NCBI GenBank assembly: GCA_907165275.2
Contig: OU015650.1
Location: forward strand, 2,076,001-2,140,000
Length of the DNA stretch: 64,000 nucleotides
Direction of reading: 5' to 3'
Source of the DNA: Zygaena filipendulae
Taxonomy: Eukaryota > Arthropoda > Insecta > Lepidoptera > Zygaenidae
This document shows positions 21,513-32,479 of this stretch, in pieces; position 1 is the first letter of the stretch; every line of letters begins with the position of its first letter. Both the position numbers and the translations under genes were made by a program. The notes under the pieces were generated by a model. The model was not told the DNA's origin. It was given only the letters and a program-made list of their open reading frames with translations, and searched no databases.

Positions 21513-22309
21513 TTATATCCGTAACGGACATAAAATTGTTTTTTTTTTTATATAGAAAGTCACACCCGTGACGCCACACTCGGCACCAGCGGAAGACCAG
21601 CGTCGGGCCCATAACAGTTCCCGGCTTATGCTGAGCTGGTAGCCTTTTTGTTGCGACATGCTGTCTGTGCTACATTTGTTAATGCATACTATATTTTAAT
21701 TTATTGTCGTTACAAATAAACTTCATTTAATTTCATTTAATTTCATTATTTTATTTAACAACATAAAATTTAACAAAGTAAGCATAAGCAGATACTCGTA
21801 CTCGACCATTTTGTAAGACAAACGCCGCCTAGCGCCAGTCCAGCTACCCGCGCTGCAGTCATTTAATATTTTTTTTCACCATCTTGTTGTATTAGGACAT
21901 TCTTAAAAGTGTATATTTTTAGAATCTACATAAATTGTGCTTTATTATAGTATTTTTTGTATGTAATTTTTTGTCACTATACAAAAGTTATTAGAACTCA
22001 AAGCAAAAATCTCCAACCAAAAAATTCACCTTTTTACGTTTTTCTTGTAAAATTACTATAAAACTGAATAAAACTAATATCAGCAATGAATTCTACGTCT
22101 TCGGTTTATACGAAAATGATACCAAACTTGCCCTAGTAGCCACCAGGACGAAAATAGTTTTTTTTTAAAGATGACGGGTAGCGGCCCCCTTTGAACCCCT
22201 CCCCCTCCGACCAGCCTCACGTTTCTTATTGCCTCCCGCGCTAGAAATGCTTAGAATTACTCAAGGAACATATGTGATGAAGCTCATCGCTTAATAAAAT
22301 TTTTTTGGG

Positions 22310-23730
22310 TAAACTTCATAACTGCCTGCACTAGAAGTTGTACAAAGTAACCTTCGTTTTTAGCGAATTGAATACTCAGAATTTACTATCAAAATACACC
22401 TAGTAATTTTAGTATCCATAAGTTATTTTTTATCTCTGCATTTCGAAAAACTAGGATAACTACGCATCCTACAAATTGGAAATAGTGAAAATTGCGGGAA
22501 CAATCTTAAAGTCAGAGTTAAGAGATTAAGATACCATAGATTCTTAACCGATATAAATAACTAACGAATGTTAGGTCAAATCGTTTCAAGATCACGAAAA
22601 GCTAACAGGCTACAACTACGGCCACGGCTAAAAGATAAAATTTTAACCAGAAAGGTTCAGCTGTTAAATGCGAACAGAAATTATATGGTAAAAAAAACCT
22701 TTGAACACATGCAAGAGGAAAAACCAGTTTTATTCGCGGCACGTATTGAACCAACAAATCAAAAATAGCATTGATCGTGAACTTAGGCACGTCGACGAAC
22801 ACTGAGTAAATGCAAATGATCGTCCACCGCGATGAAGAACAGGAAAATTGTTGGACCTGCCTGTACTCGCCTGACGTCAGAAGTCGGAGACGTAGCGTTG
22901 AATAGTCCCGACGAACTCTAACAATGGAAGGGTGAACCTTTGACGTCAAAAGAAATTTGTCATCGCCGTGGGAAGGCATCCAATCTGTGACCAGTGAACG
23001 TAACTTAACTATAGTGATCCTGTGTGGTTGAATGATGAAAATTTAGAATCCAGATAGGTAGTTAACGTAGGTACTATAAGTAATGTACAAGGCGTAGCGT
23101 CTATAAGTATTCCTGCAGTACTAGTAAATCCAATGAGTAATGGGATGTTTGACTGATTGGGATGATTGGATGACGAAAAGAATCCAAAACGACAGACCTA
23201 TTAAAAAACCGCTTGTGGTTTTCTTTACATACAATGTTTAAGTTTCACATATAATAATAAATATGGAGACAAAAATCAGAAACGGACAAAATTGCTCGTT
23301 TTTGTCATAATAAATGTAGTGTCGTTCCTTAATTCTACTAACATCTGCCAAAGGTGCTGTTTTTGTCAAAGAGCTGTTTTTGTCATGGTGTAGTTCTTTG
23401 ATTCTACTTACAGGTGTTGATAAGTATAACATACTGTAACGATCACGGACTTCAAAAGTATAAAAAACACCATATCTAATAATAATATTTGATGCATGAA
23501 CTGATGCACAAGATTATTTACGGCAGTTATTTACGTATAAAAGCACAACAGATAGCGCGTCACTTCGACGAGGCAAATCAATGAGCCACCAGCGTAATGC
23601 GTTTACTTGGGTGTCCGTCACCCACAAATCACCGTGTTCTCAGAATAAGGTCATGTTAAAGAATAATTGAAACTACTTTGGGGAAAATCAAAGATATTTA
23701 AAATAAAAAATAATTAAATTTCTTTGTGGA
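22310..23730. other. No supported gene
   Basis: Short open frames at 22568-22768 (+) and 22602-22979 (-) overlap each other and lack supporting signals. Near 23290-23420 the phrase CTGTTTTTGTCA and a GTAGT..TTCTAC block are each repeated twice. Confidence 0.45.
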
Positions 23731-23734
23731 AAAG

Positions 23735-23928
23735 TTTTAGCCGCGGTAATTTCGGTGCTCCCACGGAAATTCCGGGGCAGAAAATATCCTATGTTCTTTT
23801 CTAAATCCATGATCCATCCATCCATCCGTATAGGTATGCATAAGTTCATGATGATCAGCTGAGTAGTTAGGGCGTGAAAGCGTTACAAACAAACAAATAA
23901 ATAAACTCATGTTCGCATTTATACCTAA
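23735..23928 (-). repeat. Helitron-like element, CTAG end lost
   Basis: Begins at AGCCGCGGTAATTTCGG and ends CATTTATA. It is followed directly by the next copy in the same direction. Confidence 0.72.
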
Positions 23929-23930
23929 CT

Positions 23931-24163
23931 AGCTGCGCCCCGCGGTTTCACCCGCGGTAATTTTGAAGTTCCCGGTAATTTTGAAGTTCCCGCGGGAATC
24001 CCCGGATAAAAAGTACCCTATGTCCTACTCTGTACCCCTGACAACGTGCATGCCAAATTTCATCCAAATCCGTTCAGCCGTTTTTGCGTGATTGAGTAAC
24101 AAACATCCAAACATCTAAACATCCAAACATCCACACTTTCACATTTATAATATTAGTAGGATG
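23931..24163 (-). repeat. Helitron-like element, near full length
   Basis: CTAGCTGCGCCCCGCGG to ATAATATTAGTAGGAT. A 14-15 base unit (GTAATTTTGAAGTTCCC) is duplicated inside. It is one of the best-preserved copies. Confidence 0.82.
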
Positions 24164-24164
24164 T

Positions 24165-25430
24165 AAGGATTAGTCACTCGCTAAAAAAATATATACTTAT
24201 ATGTACCTATCTATATTTTACGTTAGGTAAAGTGTTTTTAATATTAGCAAACTATCTAATTTGTGTGCTATCAAATATGTTGAATATCCATCTATGTAGC
24301 TCTCAGTTGGGGTCTTACATAACTTTATTGCGATCTGTCATTTATTGGATCGTATTTCAATCAGACGAAAAGCTGAGGGAAACCACAAATTCTTTGATAA
24401 TCTCAATATGGGGTTAAAGCGTTTTCAATTAAAAATTGCTAAAAGGTTCCGTTTCTATTATAGTACATTAGACCACTTCCAATAAATGGTTAACGGGCCT
24501 AAATTTCTGGAGGTCCTTGCACTGCAACATTAGCAGTAATATCAGGCTATAGACTAATTTGCATATCTATCGCAAAAATCTAACTATGTGATCGCTTTTA
24601 GAATTTAATCTATTATGGCATATTTACACTAGTTACTGGTTAATTCAATTGTTTATATTCACAAGGTAACATAGCTTAAGTCAAAAAGTGTGGTCTCATT
24701 CCTTCGGTCTTTCTGCAAATTTATCTTTGGCTTACATTTTATATCCACTTCCACGAATTCGAACACCAGCTAACTGTAGCTCAGTACAGACTACAGAGGC
24801 TAAATGGGTGGGCAGTGGGTAAATATCTTCTCGATTTATCGATCGAAAAATATATACCCTTCCGCCCCCGCCCTCCCCCCCTTAGTCCGCCAGTGATAGA
24901 CATGTCTGTGGAGATTACATTCAAAAATTCGCTAATCAAGTATCCAAACAACGTCGCCAAATTTGATGTGGATGTCGTATAACAAATTAAATATAATCTT
25001 AATATTTAGCGTTCCGATCATACAAATGTATGTATATTAAAAGCGTTTCCGGTGTATTATTGTCACATTAACTGACTTTATGTTTGAAGCGAACGTGCAA
25101 ACACGACAATTTGACTGTTATGAACAATTCAGTCAGTTTTATACTCGTGGGCACCGATGTTATCGGTGTAAGTGGTGGATGTGATTCAAGATGGTATCGC
25201 TCCTGGACGCCCAGATAAGGGACGTGTCTGAAATAAAACATGACCGTGCGAAAAAAAACTGAATGAAAATATACAACTCACGAGTAATAGCCTTCTTTTT
25301 CTTAGTCGGCACACTCTGCCAAGAGTGGTCGTGGTCAACATGTAGAGCTGCAAGATTTTTGACTGCTGTGATAGCCTTCAGCGGTGTTGAAAAAGGCGGA
25401 CATTTGGGAAATTGAGAATAGAAATTAAAC
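24165..25430. other. No supported gene
   Basis: AT-rich. Around 25290-25400 a GC-richer piece (CGGCACACTCTGCCAAGAG) may be transposon debris. Confidence 0.45.
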
Positions 25431-25500
25431 CTTTATTGATTCCATGACATAACTTACACATAAAAAAAATTACATAAGAACAGACTTCTTTCTGATCAAT
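25425..25500 (-). repeat. Retroelement 3' tail, reverse
   Basis: TTAAACCTTTATTGATTCC followed by an A-rich stretch. Read in reverse it gives AATCAATAAAGGTTTAA, a tail with a poly(A)-type signal. Confidence 0.5.
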
Positions 25501-25534
25501 AGAAGTAGGTACTCCAGCTGTCAAATTAGTTGAC

Positions 25535-25680
25535 TAAAATCGAAAAACGGCTGAATGGATTTGGATGAAATTTGGCATGCATGTTGTCAGGGGTACAGAG
25601 AAGGACATAGGGTACTTTTTATTCCGGAATTCCCACGGGAACTCCGAAATTACCGCGGGTGATACCGCCGGGCACAGCTA
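25535..25680 (+). repeat. Helitron-like element, 5' end lost
   Basis: CGGCTGAATGGATTTGGATG through GGGTACTTTTTATTCCGG to GGGCACAGCTA. Confidence 0.75.
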
Positions 25681-25689
25681 TAATACATA

Positions 25690-26060
25690 TAATCACAGAG
25701 TAATAAATATACTACGTACATAATAATATTTTGAGCCTTTTGCAACACTGATCGCTATCTATGTATACCTTTGAATTTAGACAAAGACATCAACAGCCAC
25801 CACAGCTCAGACCACATCCATAAGTCATCATTGTCTCGATCGTCATTCGGAGTTCCACAAAAAAAAGACTGAAAACTGATTAAAACATGGATTATTATTA
25901 TTCAACAATTCACACCACGTAATACGCCCTAATATGTTCATTGAATTACATATAAATACATAGCCTTGATCGGGCAGTAATAAAATATTGAACACTAATT
26001 GTATTTTGTAAATGCCTCATATGAAAACATAGAGCGTATAATAAAAGTTTTGTTAGGAAA
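25690..26060. other. No gene seen
   Basis: AT-rich intergenic DNA. Confidence 0.5.
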
Positions 26061-26069
26061 TAAAAGTAC

Positions 26070-26125
26070 GATAAGATGAGAATAGAATAGAATAGCTCTT
26101 TATTGTACTCCAAACTTGTGTGTTC
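26070..26125 (-). repeat. Retroelement 3' tail, reverse
   Basis: AGAATAGAATAGAATAGCTC then TTTATTGTAC. In reverse this is GTACAATAAAGAGCTATTC, a common tail. Confidence 0.6.
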
Positions 26126-26174
26126 ACAAAAATGCTGCTTAAAGATTCCTTGAGCGTCTGACTTTTGATATTAC

Positions 26175-26356
26175 TAACTGAAGTTCCCTGCGGTTTCAAC
26201 AGCGTAATTTCTGAGTTCCTGCGGGAATCCCTGGATAAAAAGTACCTTATGTCGTTCTCTGACAAGTTGACAACGCGTATGCATAATTTCATGCTGATCG
26301 GTTGAGTCGTTGAAGTGTGAAAGCGTAACAAACAAACAAAGTCACTTTCGCATGGT
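26175..26356 (-). repeat. Helitron-like element
   Basis: GAAGTTCCCTGCGGTTTCAA to TCACTTTCGCATGGTAAGGA. The CTAG end and the AATATTAG block are eroded. It lies 0.5 kb upstream of the 26891 gene. Confidence 0.72.
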
Positions 26357-26772
26357 AAGGATTTCAACTGAAAAGTGCACACTACTCATGGAAAACAACG
26401 ACAACACTACTACTACTTCGCCTGATTCACCAGCATATAAAATTATTGAAATAAACAACAAAAAAAGAACTGAACCATTTTAAATTCACAACCGATGTGG
26501 TCTCATGTAAATTATTGCCACCTACTGACTCACCAAAACAAATCTACAAAGATAAGATAAATTCGGTCCAAAAAAAAGACCAAAATAGGAAGGTCAACGG
26601 CACATCTGATGGAGTACGTGTCGAGCATTCACCAGGATGTCCAATTTTCTCGTAACGGTTGGAGAGCTGAACTCTGCCGAATGGTGTAAAATGACAGGCG
26701 AGACGTGCGCCCGCGCACTGCGACCACCCCGTGCGCGTGCTGCGCATCCCAATCAGTCCAGACAGACCGGGC

Positions 26773-26779
26773 TATATAA
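26773..26779 (+). promoter_or_regulatory. TATA box of the 26891 gene
   Basis: TATATAA lies 118 bases before the start codon, in a locally GC-richer context. Confidence 0.65.
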
Positions 26780-26890
26780 CGCGCCGCCTGTCTGGGACGT
26801 ACACTAGATCGATAATCGCACCACACCAAACAACACCCTTTGATCCACAAAGGGTTTTAGAACAGTGTTCAAATTACATAAAACAACAAA

Positions 26891-27914
26891 ATGAACATCG
26901 TTCATTCGCTGGTAATGTTGAGCTGCGCCTTGTTGGAGGTGAAGGGCAACCCTACTTACTACCCTTATTATGGAGCTAACATGGATTCCCGTGAGTAGTT
27001 TTTGTTTACTTAATCCAAATTTTGTAAATCTAGACAAATAAGTCGAATTAACCGCGAATGTATGTGCGAACTTGGGTAAACTGGAGGAGATATTTAGGAA
27101 CAGCTGTAAGTGGATTAGGATCTGTACAATTCTGGAAAATATTCATGATGTCTGTGTGTATCTAGAAAAAATGCAAGTTCCACCCAGTGAAGAGCATCAA
27201 TTACGCACGTTCATAACTATTGAGCTTGAAAGCTAACAATGGATATAACTTTTTCCAACAGTAACATATGGCGCAGGGGATAGCAGTCGCGGTGGCATGG
27301 TGCTGAGCCGCTACTACAACCCATATTATGCTCGCACAATGGGCGGAGGCATGGCCGCCTTCATGGTCAGACAACCTGAGCTGCAGCAGCAGGGTCACCC
27401 CAGCCAGTACTACCAACCCGACAGGCGGCGGCAAGTCCCGGACACGAGTTACCTCCCACCCCAACAGAACGAAGTCTACACTCCACTACAGAACGAGTTC
27501 CCGCAAATACCAGAGCGAGCCTCCACCGACGGGACGGACATCGCGGAACCTACTGAAAAAATCGAAGGGTTCTCCACAACACTCAGAACTGTTATTCCGG
27601 AACTAACAGAGCCAGAAGTGGAAGAAGTGGAAGAGCCTGTTCAGGAGCCCGTGCAAAAGACGAAGAAGAGGATTTCGAAGAAGAAGCAAGTGAAGAAGCC
27701 CGTCGACGATGAGGATGAAGAGGAATATCCGCCTAAGATGCCAGCCGGAGCGTTCTTCCCTATGTTCTTTGGTTGGAACGGCAGGTCGGCGGGGGGCAGT
27801 CCGGGGGGCGCTACCGCCATTGCCAACGCGTACAGCACGGGCAGGGGCGGAGTGGCCAGCAGTCACGCCACCGCATACGGCGAACCGCGACCGGAATTCA
27901 CAAAAGCTGCGTAA
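26891..27914 (+). CDS. Secreted protein with Tyr/Pro, charged and Gly/Ala regions (250 aa)
   Basis: Exons 26891-26990 and 27262-27914, phase-1 intron (TTCCC|GTGAGT ... CAACAG|TAAC). Residues 1-19 form a signal peptide (MNIVHSLVMLSCALLEVKG). Next come a Tyr-rich start (NPTYYPYYGAN, LSRYYNPYYART), a Gln/Pro region, an acidic Glu/Pro/Val stretch, a Lys-rich block (KTKKRISKKKQVKKP) and an acidic run (DDEDEEEYPP). The last part reads PAGAFFPMFFGWNGR, then TAIANAYSTGRGG and SSHATAYG. That C-terminal pattern recalls short Gly/Ala/Asn motifs in secreted insect proteins of unknown function. GTAAGT at 27911 overlaps the stop codon (GCG TAA) and is a strong donor, so a spliced form with another ending may exist. 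AATAAA at 27979 supports the form given here. No RxRR site. Role unknown. Confidence 0.85.
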
Positions 27915-27978
27915 GTTAGTTTTAAGTGAATTTTTATTGTTGTATAGAAAATAGATATAGACTTACTTATACATAAAA

Positions 27979-27984
27979 AATAAA
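27979..27984 (+). terminator. Poly(A) signal AATAAA of the 26891 gene
   Basis: Located 65 bases after the stop codon. Confidence 0.7.
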
Positions 27985-27989
27985 TCTAT

Positions 27990-28715
27990 GCCGAATATTG
28001 TATGAAATTGTCTGTTTAAATTCATGTAGGTATCGATCTTACATATTATCTATTCCAATATATTTATAATATTATTAAGATTTTTGTTACGAAATTGAAG
28101 TCACTCTTCACATATTTAACACAATACCGACATTAATTATTTATTATTATATTTTATTTTCATTTTTTTACTGCACTGTACTGTACAATTTCTTAACCCA
28201 GATAGAATATTGTCCCAAAAAGACGTATAATCGAAGAATACAATTTGGGATATTATATTGTTTAGATGCATTTTGTTAATTAAAATTCAAATAACAAAAA
28301 AAAGAAAAAAAAAAGGGTACTTTATTGAAATAACAATTACGACATAATATTTACAGTTAGTTTTCAATTCGAGGAAAGTATTAATTCCACTCTCCTCAAA
28401 ATTGTGAACAAAAAGGTCGGGGTCAAAAAATGTTGACCAAGTTAAGGTTTATTTAATTTAATAGTAAATAAAAAAGCGGCGATAATGTGAGTAAATACAT
28501 ATAGGTATCTGTTGAAATTCGTATGAAATTGAGCCCCTGCCAGCCACCTTAATGAATTAATCACTAAAGACACTAAACCATTTTTTACACTTCATTTTAT
28601 GGAAATTTTTGTTTTACGTAGGTATTGTTAACTAAAAACCCACCCAATTAGTGAACAATTTTATCAAAATTTTGACTTCTAATTATAATTTCCATAACAA
28701 TTATTATCTTTATAA
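27990..28715. other. No gene; retroelement tail near 28300
   Basis: AT-rich. At about 28295-28345 an A-rich stretch followed by GGGTACTTTATTGAAATAA looks like a reverse retroelement tail. Nothing else is seen. Confidence 0.45.
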
Positions 28716-28720
28716 TCATA

Positions 28721-28927
28721 CTAGCTGTTCCCCGTGGTATCATCAGCGGTATTTTCGGAGTTCCGGCGGGAATTCCGGAATAAAAAGTTCCTATGTCCTT
28801 CTCTGCACTCCTGACAACGTGTGTGCAAAATTTTGATGTGATCGGTTGAGTCGTTTAGGCGTGAAAGCGTAACAAACCAACAAACAAACTACATCACTTT
28901 TGCATTTATAATACCTATTGGAAAGGA
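28721..28927 (-). repeat. Helitron-like element, near full length
   Basis: CTAGCTGTTCCCCGTGG to TTTATAATACCTATTGGAAA, with a diverged 5' end. Confidence 0.77.
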
Positions 28928-29025
28928 TTTACTTATTTTATAAATATGAAAGTGTGTTTGTAGTTTTGTTTGTCCATCCTTTACGCCGGGCGTCGCAACA
29001 AACAGATTGATTATTATTATTATTA

Positions 29026-29215
29026 CTAGCTGTCCCCGCGATTTCATCCGCGTTAATTTCGGAGTTCCCGCGGGAATTCCAGGATAGAAACTATCCTATC
29101 TTTTAAGTTGGGCTAAATTACAACATAGTGACCAAATTTCATCATAATCGATTCAGTAGTTTAGGAGTCCATCGCGGACAAACAACGTGACACGTGATTT
29201 ATATATATTAAGATT
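29026..29215 (-). repeat. Helitron-like element, CGATTCAGTAGTTT subtype
   Basis: CTAGCTGTCCCCGCG to TTTATATATATTAAGAT. Confidence 0.76.
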
Positions 29216-29318
29216 ATTATTATTGATATTTGTTTGCACAGAAATGCAGAACCTACGTATTGAAAATATTGTTTGACCCAGTGCATCAGAGAGTTCCTGA
29301 GATGGTTTTATATATAAA

Positions 29319-29620
29319 CTAGCTGTGCCCCGCGGTTTCACCCGCGTTAGTTCCCGCGGGAATTCTGGGATAAAAAAACGCCCTATGTCGTTTTCTGTAC
29401 TCTTGACGACGTAGACGGCTTGACTTTCTCCAACACTTCCAACAATTTTCTTTAAGTATAATTTATCCAATTTACACAAAACCTTGACAAATTATACAAC
29501 CTCAACCTTCCTCGTAAATGAATCTATTGGTGAAAACCACATGAAAATCCGTTCAGTAGTTTTTGAGTTTATTGCGAACAAAGAGACAGACAGGCGCAGC
29601 GGAGGACTATATTTTACGAT
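29319..29620 (-). repeat. Helitron-like element with an internal insertion
   Basis: CTAGCTGTGCCCCGCGG start. The sequence leaves the consensus after GACGACGTAGAC (about 29420) and rejoins at TGAAAATCCGTTCAGTAG (about 29545). An extra piece of roughly 100 bp sits between. Confidence 0.65.
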
Positions 29621-29849
29621 GAAAATAAAAGTTAAAAGGGGTAATTTAGAATCCTAAAAATTATTTCCCTGAGTTACCTGTATGCATAATAAGTAGGTAC
29701 TATAACAAAATAACATTTCTGATGCAATTTAGAAAAAGTAGCGAAAAGTGTCAAAAACAAACATATACTTACGAAACAAATAAAAGAGCCGAGAGGCAAT
29801 AAATTACAAATTAGATTACGGATTACGGTAGAAATACACAAAAACGATG

Positions 29850-30048
29850 CAAATACATATAAAGAGGAAAGATTTGATTTTGTTTGTTTGTTTGTTATGA
29901 TTTACTTAACTGAAAAACTACTGGACCGATTTTAAAAATTCTTTCACATAAGAATGCTACATTATCCCTGAGTAACATAGGCTACATTGTAACCTGGAAT
30001 TCCCGCGGGAACTATGAAATTACCGCGGGTAAAACCGCGGGGAACAGC
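29850..30048 (+). repeat. Helitron-like element, CTAG end lost
   Basis: TATAAAGAGGAAAGATTTG start, CTACTGGACCGATTTTAAAA middle, CCGCGGGTAAAACCGCGG hairpin end. It runs straight into the next copy. Confidence 0.75.
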
Positions 30049-30242
30049 AATCCTACTAATATTATAAAATTGTGTAAGTGTGGATGTTTGTATGTTTGTT
30101 ACTCAATCACGCAAAAACGGCTGAGCGGATTTGGATGAAATTTGGAATGCACGTTATCAGGGGTACAGAGAAGGGTGCTTTTTATCCCGGAACTCCCGCG
30201 GGAACTCCGAAATTACCGCGGGTGAAACCGCGGGGCGCAGCT
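30049..30242 (+). repeat. Helitron-like element, full length
   Basis: TCCTACTAATATTATAAAAT start right after A, and GGGGCGCAGCTAG end right before T. This copy best shows the A^T insertion with TC...CTAG ends. Confidence 0.85.
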
Positions 30243-30513
30243 AGTAATTCATAAAAATCAAACAAATACTTATATTACCCTACTGCTAACAGTTATTCGC
30301 AGGTGTAATTCGATAATTTTGTTATTGTAGCTTAGACTGATATAATTATGTACCTAGTTGATTTTATTATGGTAAGCAGAACAATGCAAACATTGCACAA
30401 TCACTAAAATGCATTCATGGATAAACTTTTAGCAGTAAGTATATTTAATTTAATTGGCCGTGTAACGTAACGTAATGTAACGTATAAGCCTATTTTGTTT
30501 AAATTTATTACCT

Positions 30514-30718
30514 AACTAGCTGTGCCCCGCGGTTTCTCCCGAGGTAATTTCGGAGTTCCCGCGGGAATTCTGGGATAAAAAGTACCCTATGTCCTTCTCT
30601 GTACCCCTGACAACGTGTATGCTAAATTTCATCCAAATCCGTTCAGCCGTTTTTGCGTGATTGAGTAACAAACATCCAAACATCCACACTTTCACATTTT
30701 TATAATATTAGTAGGATT
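30514..30718 (-). repeat. Helitron-like element, full length
   Basis: CTAGCTGTGCCCCGCGG to ATAATATTAGTAGGA. It is well preserved and almost the exact reverse of 30049-30242. Confidence 0.85.
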
Positions 30719-30902
30719 AATTATATTGATCCATTGAAAAATAATTATGCGCATAGATCTATGGAATTGCTAAAACAATCCTCGTTAAAGAAATAAGTAT
30801 AGGATATTATTATATTATCTGTGGTATAGGTAAGTAAATGTAACCATGTTCAAAACATTAAACATAGGATAATTTTATTCCCGGATTCCCGCAAAACTCC
30901 AA

Positions 30903-31222
30903 AATGGACATGTTGACAAATTTTTTTTTTAGTCCGTCTTGTAGATTATTAAAAAATATTGGACACGTATTTTTTCTTTTTTTACGTAATCAAAAAATTA
31001 CGGCGATATATTGAGTTGAAATTTCGCATGACGTCACTATTCTGACAGTTTGTATGGCGGTTTTAGTGACGTCACGACCCTCTCACCCTAAACTTTAATG
31101 TGCTTTATCTCTGTATATTTTAATTTATTTGAAAAGCAAAAAATACTTGTCTATTGTTTTTTAATTTTCTAAAAGGCGGACTAATTAAAATTTTGATTTT
31201 CAAAAGTTGTCAACATCCCTAT
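30903..31222 (+). mobile_element. MITE family 1 (TGACGTCA family), copy 3
   Basis: Starts AATGGACATGTTGAC and ends GTCAACATCCCTATT. One central stretch is about 10 bases shorter than in copy 1. Both TGACGTCA sites are present. Confidence 0.86.
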
Positions 31223-31556
31223 TAACGCGTCTGAAATCGCAGGAAAGAGCTACTAAAATATAATATTGTGATGATGCAACTAAAGATTATGTCATTTACG
31301 CACCATATACCTACTCGTACTTGTAAGAGACGTATATTATACGAAGTTACTTTAACTATATAAGGAAATAATTACGTAATGATATATGATAAATGAATGT
31401 AATCGATAACTTATAATAACGTTTAACGGCGATGGTCGAGTCTGGTGATGCCGGATGCGGTTTTCGAAGTAAAAAAAAATAATTTTGAAGAGCAGCATCG
31501 TGACCCGATTATGCACAGTATGGTAAAGCGTTCTTTATTTGGATACGTATTTTATA

Positions 31557-31715
31557 GTTTAGCTGTTCCCCGCGGTTTACCCGCGTTAATTTCGGAGTTC
31601 CCCCGAGTATTCATTATAAAAAGTACCTAGGTATGTCTGTACATAGTACATACCAATGACCACGTGTGATTAAGGCGTGAAAGCGTAATAAACAAACAAG
31701 CAAACTCGCTACAGG
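31557..31715 (-). repeat. Helitron-like element
   Basis: TTAGCTGTTCCCCGCGG to AACAAACAAGCAAACTCGC. The 5' end is lost. Confidence 0.72.
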
Positions 31716-31719
31716 ATGT

Positions 31720-32410
31720 AATTTTAAACAAGGGACGTAGGTAGGTATTGATGGAGAGTAAGTATATTAGGCGAGAATCGTCTCAAACATTTATAAAAAG
31801 AATAACATAAACTATATTTTCATGAAAAAAAATACTGGCAAAAATTTAGTTTTTCTTTCCCTACTGACGAACAGCATTTAATTTTTAATTTTCTACATAA
31901 ATAGTTAAATACATACTAAACAATAGTGGTGTTGATAAATATGGATAAAAAAATACTGTTAAATTATTGTATTATTTATTATTGTGATGCTGCATTATTG
32001 TAAATTATTGTATTACTCTATTATTTTTTACAAAAACTGTTCTCATGAATATTATTATACCTAGTATTACTTATTGTAAGAGGTTTTCCGTTTTATAATT
32101 ACCTATAAGTACCTATTCTAGATCAATAATTTAATATAAAAATTTAGGTACGCTTGAAACCTTAAGGTCTCTTAATCCATACGAGCACAAGTTGCATGCC
32201 TACTGTTTATAACAAAAACAAAAACAACTGCGACGTCGATGAAACCACCTCGACCGGTCGTCGTCTGAGGTTTTTCTCGGTTTGAGAAAAAAAAAACCGG
32301 ACATTTTAATCATAAAATAAGCAATTTTTTCCCATGCGTGTTGCCGACGACGTATGTCGTGTGTAGTTCTACGAATGCGGTATAAACTTACTCGCGTCGA
32401 ATCAATTATA
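31720..32410. other. No gene seen
   Basis: AT-rich DNA upstream of the 32480 gene, which may hold its regulatory region. No specific site could be identified. Confidence 0.4.
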
Positions 32411-32414
32411 ATGT

Positions 32415-32450
32415 TATAAAAAGGATGATCATGTGTTTGTCTCAGTCAGT
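32415..32450 (+). promoter_or_regulatory. TATA box and TCAGT initiator of the 32480 gene
   Basis: TATAAAAA (32415-32422) is followed 30 bases later by CTCAGTCAGT, which contains two TCAGT arthropod initiator matches (32442 and 32446). Confidence 0.8.
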
Positions 32451-32479
32451 TGGGTACAAATGTGAATGTTGTGCACACA

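Larger units (their letters stand above)
19155..22310. mobile_element. Giant palindromic transposon-like element (~3.15 kb)
   Basis: The left arm (from ACCAAAAAAAAATTTATTAA) is the reverse complement of the right arm (ending TTAATAAAATTTTTTTGGGT). About 690 bases at each end (19158-19830 against 21630-22308) are nearly identical by eye. The inner parts match with more differences, up to TCATTACTAAGGGCATGACA (20517) against its partner at about 20785. A spacer of about 190 bp with a (TTA)n run lies between. The inner arms hold two decayed copies of one gene, in opposite directions. Transcription through it would fold into a hairpin of over 1 kb. Confidence 0.8.

Noticed and set aside
22568..22979. 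Overlapping open frames on both strands
   Set aside because: Neither shows a motif, splice site or conservation clue.
24361..24377. TCAGACGAAAAGCTGAG as a further tiny hairpin insertion
   Set aside because: The arms are incomplete and no flanking duplication is visible.
27610..27866. Frames on the - strand over the 26891 gene
   Set aside because: Shadows of a GC-rich, charge-biased exon.
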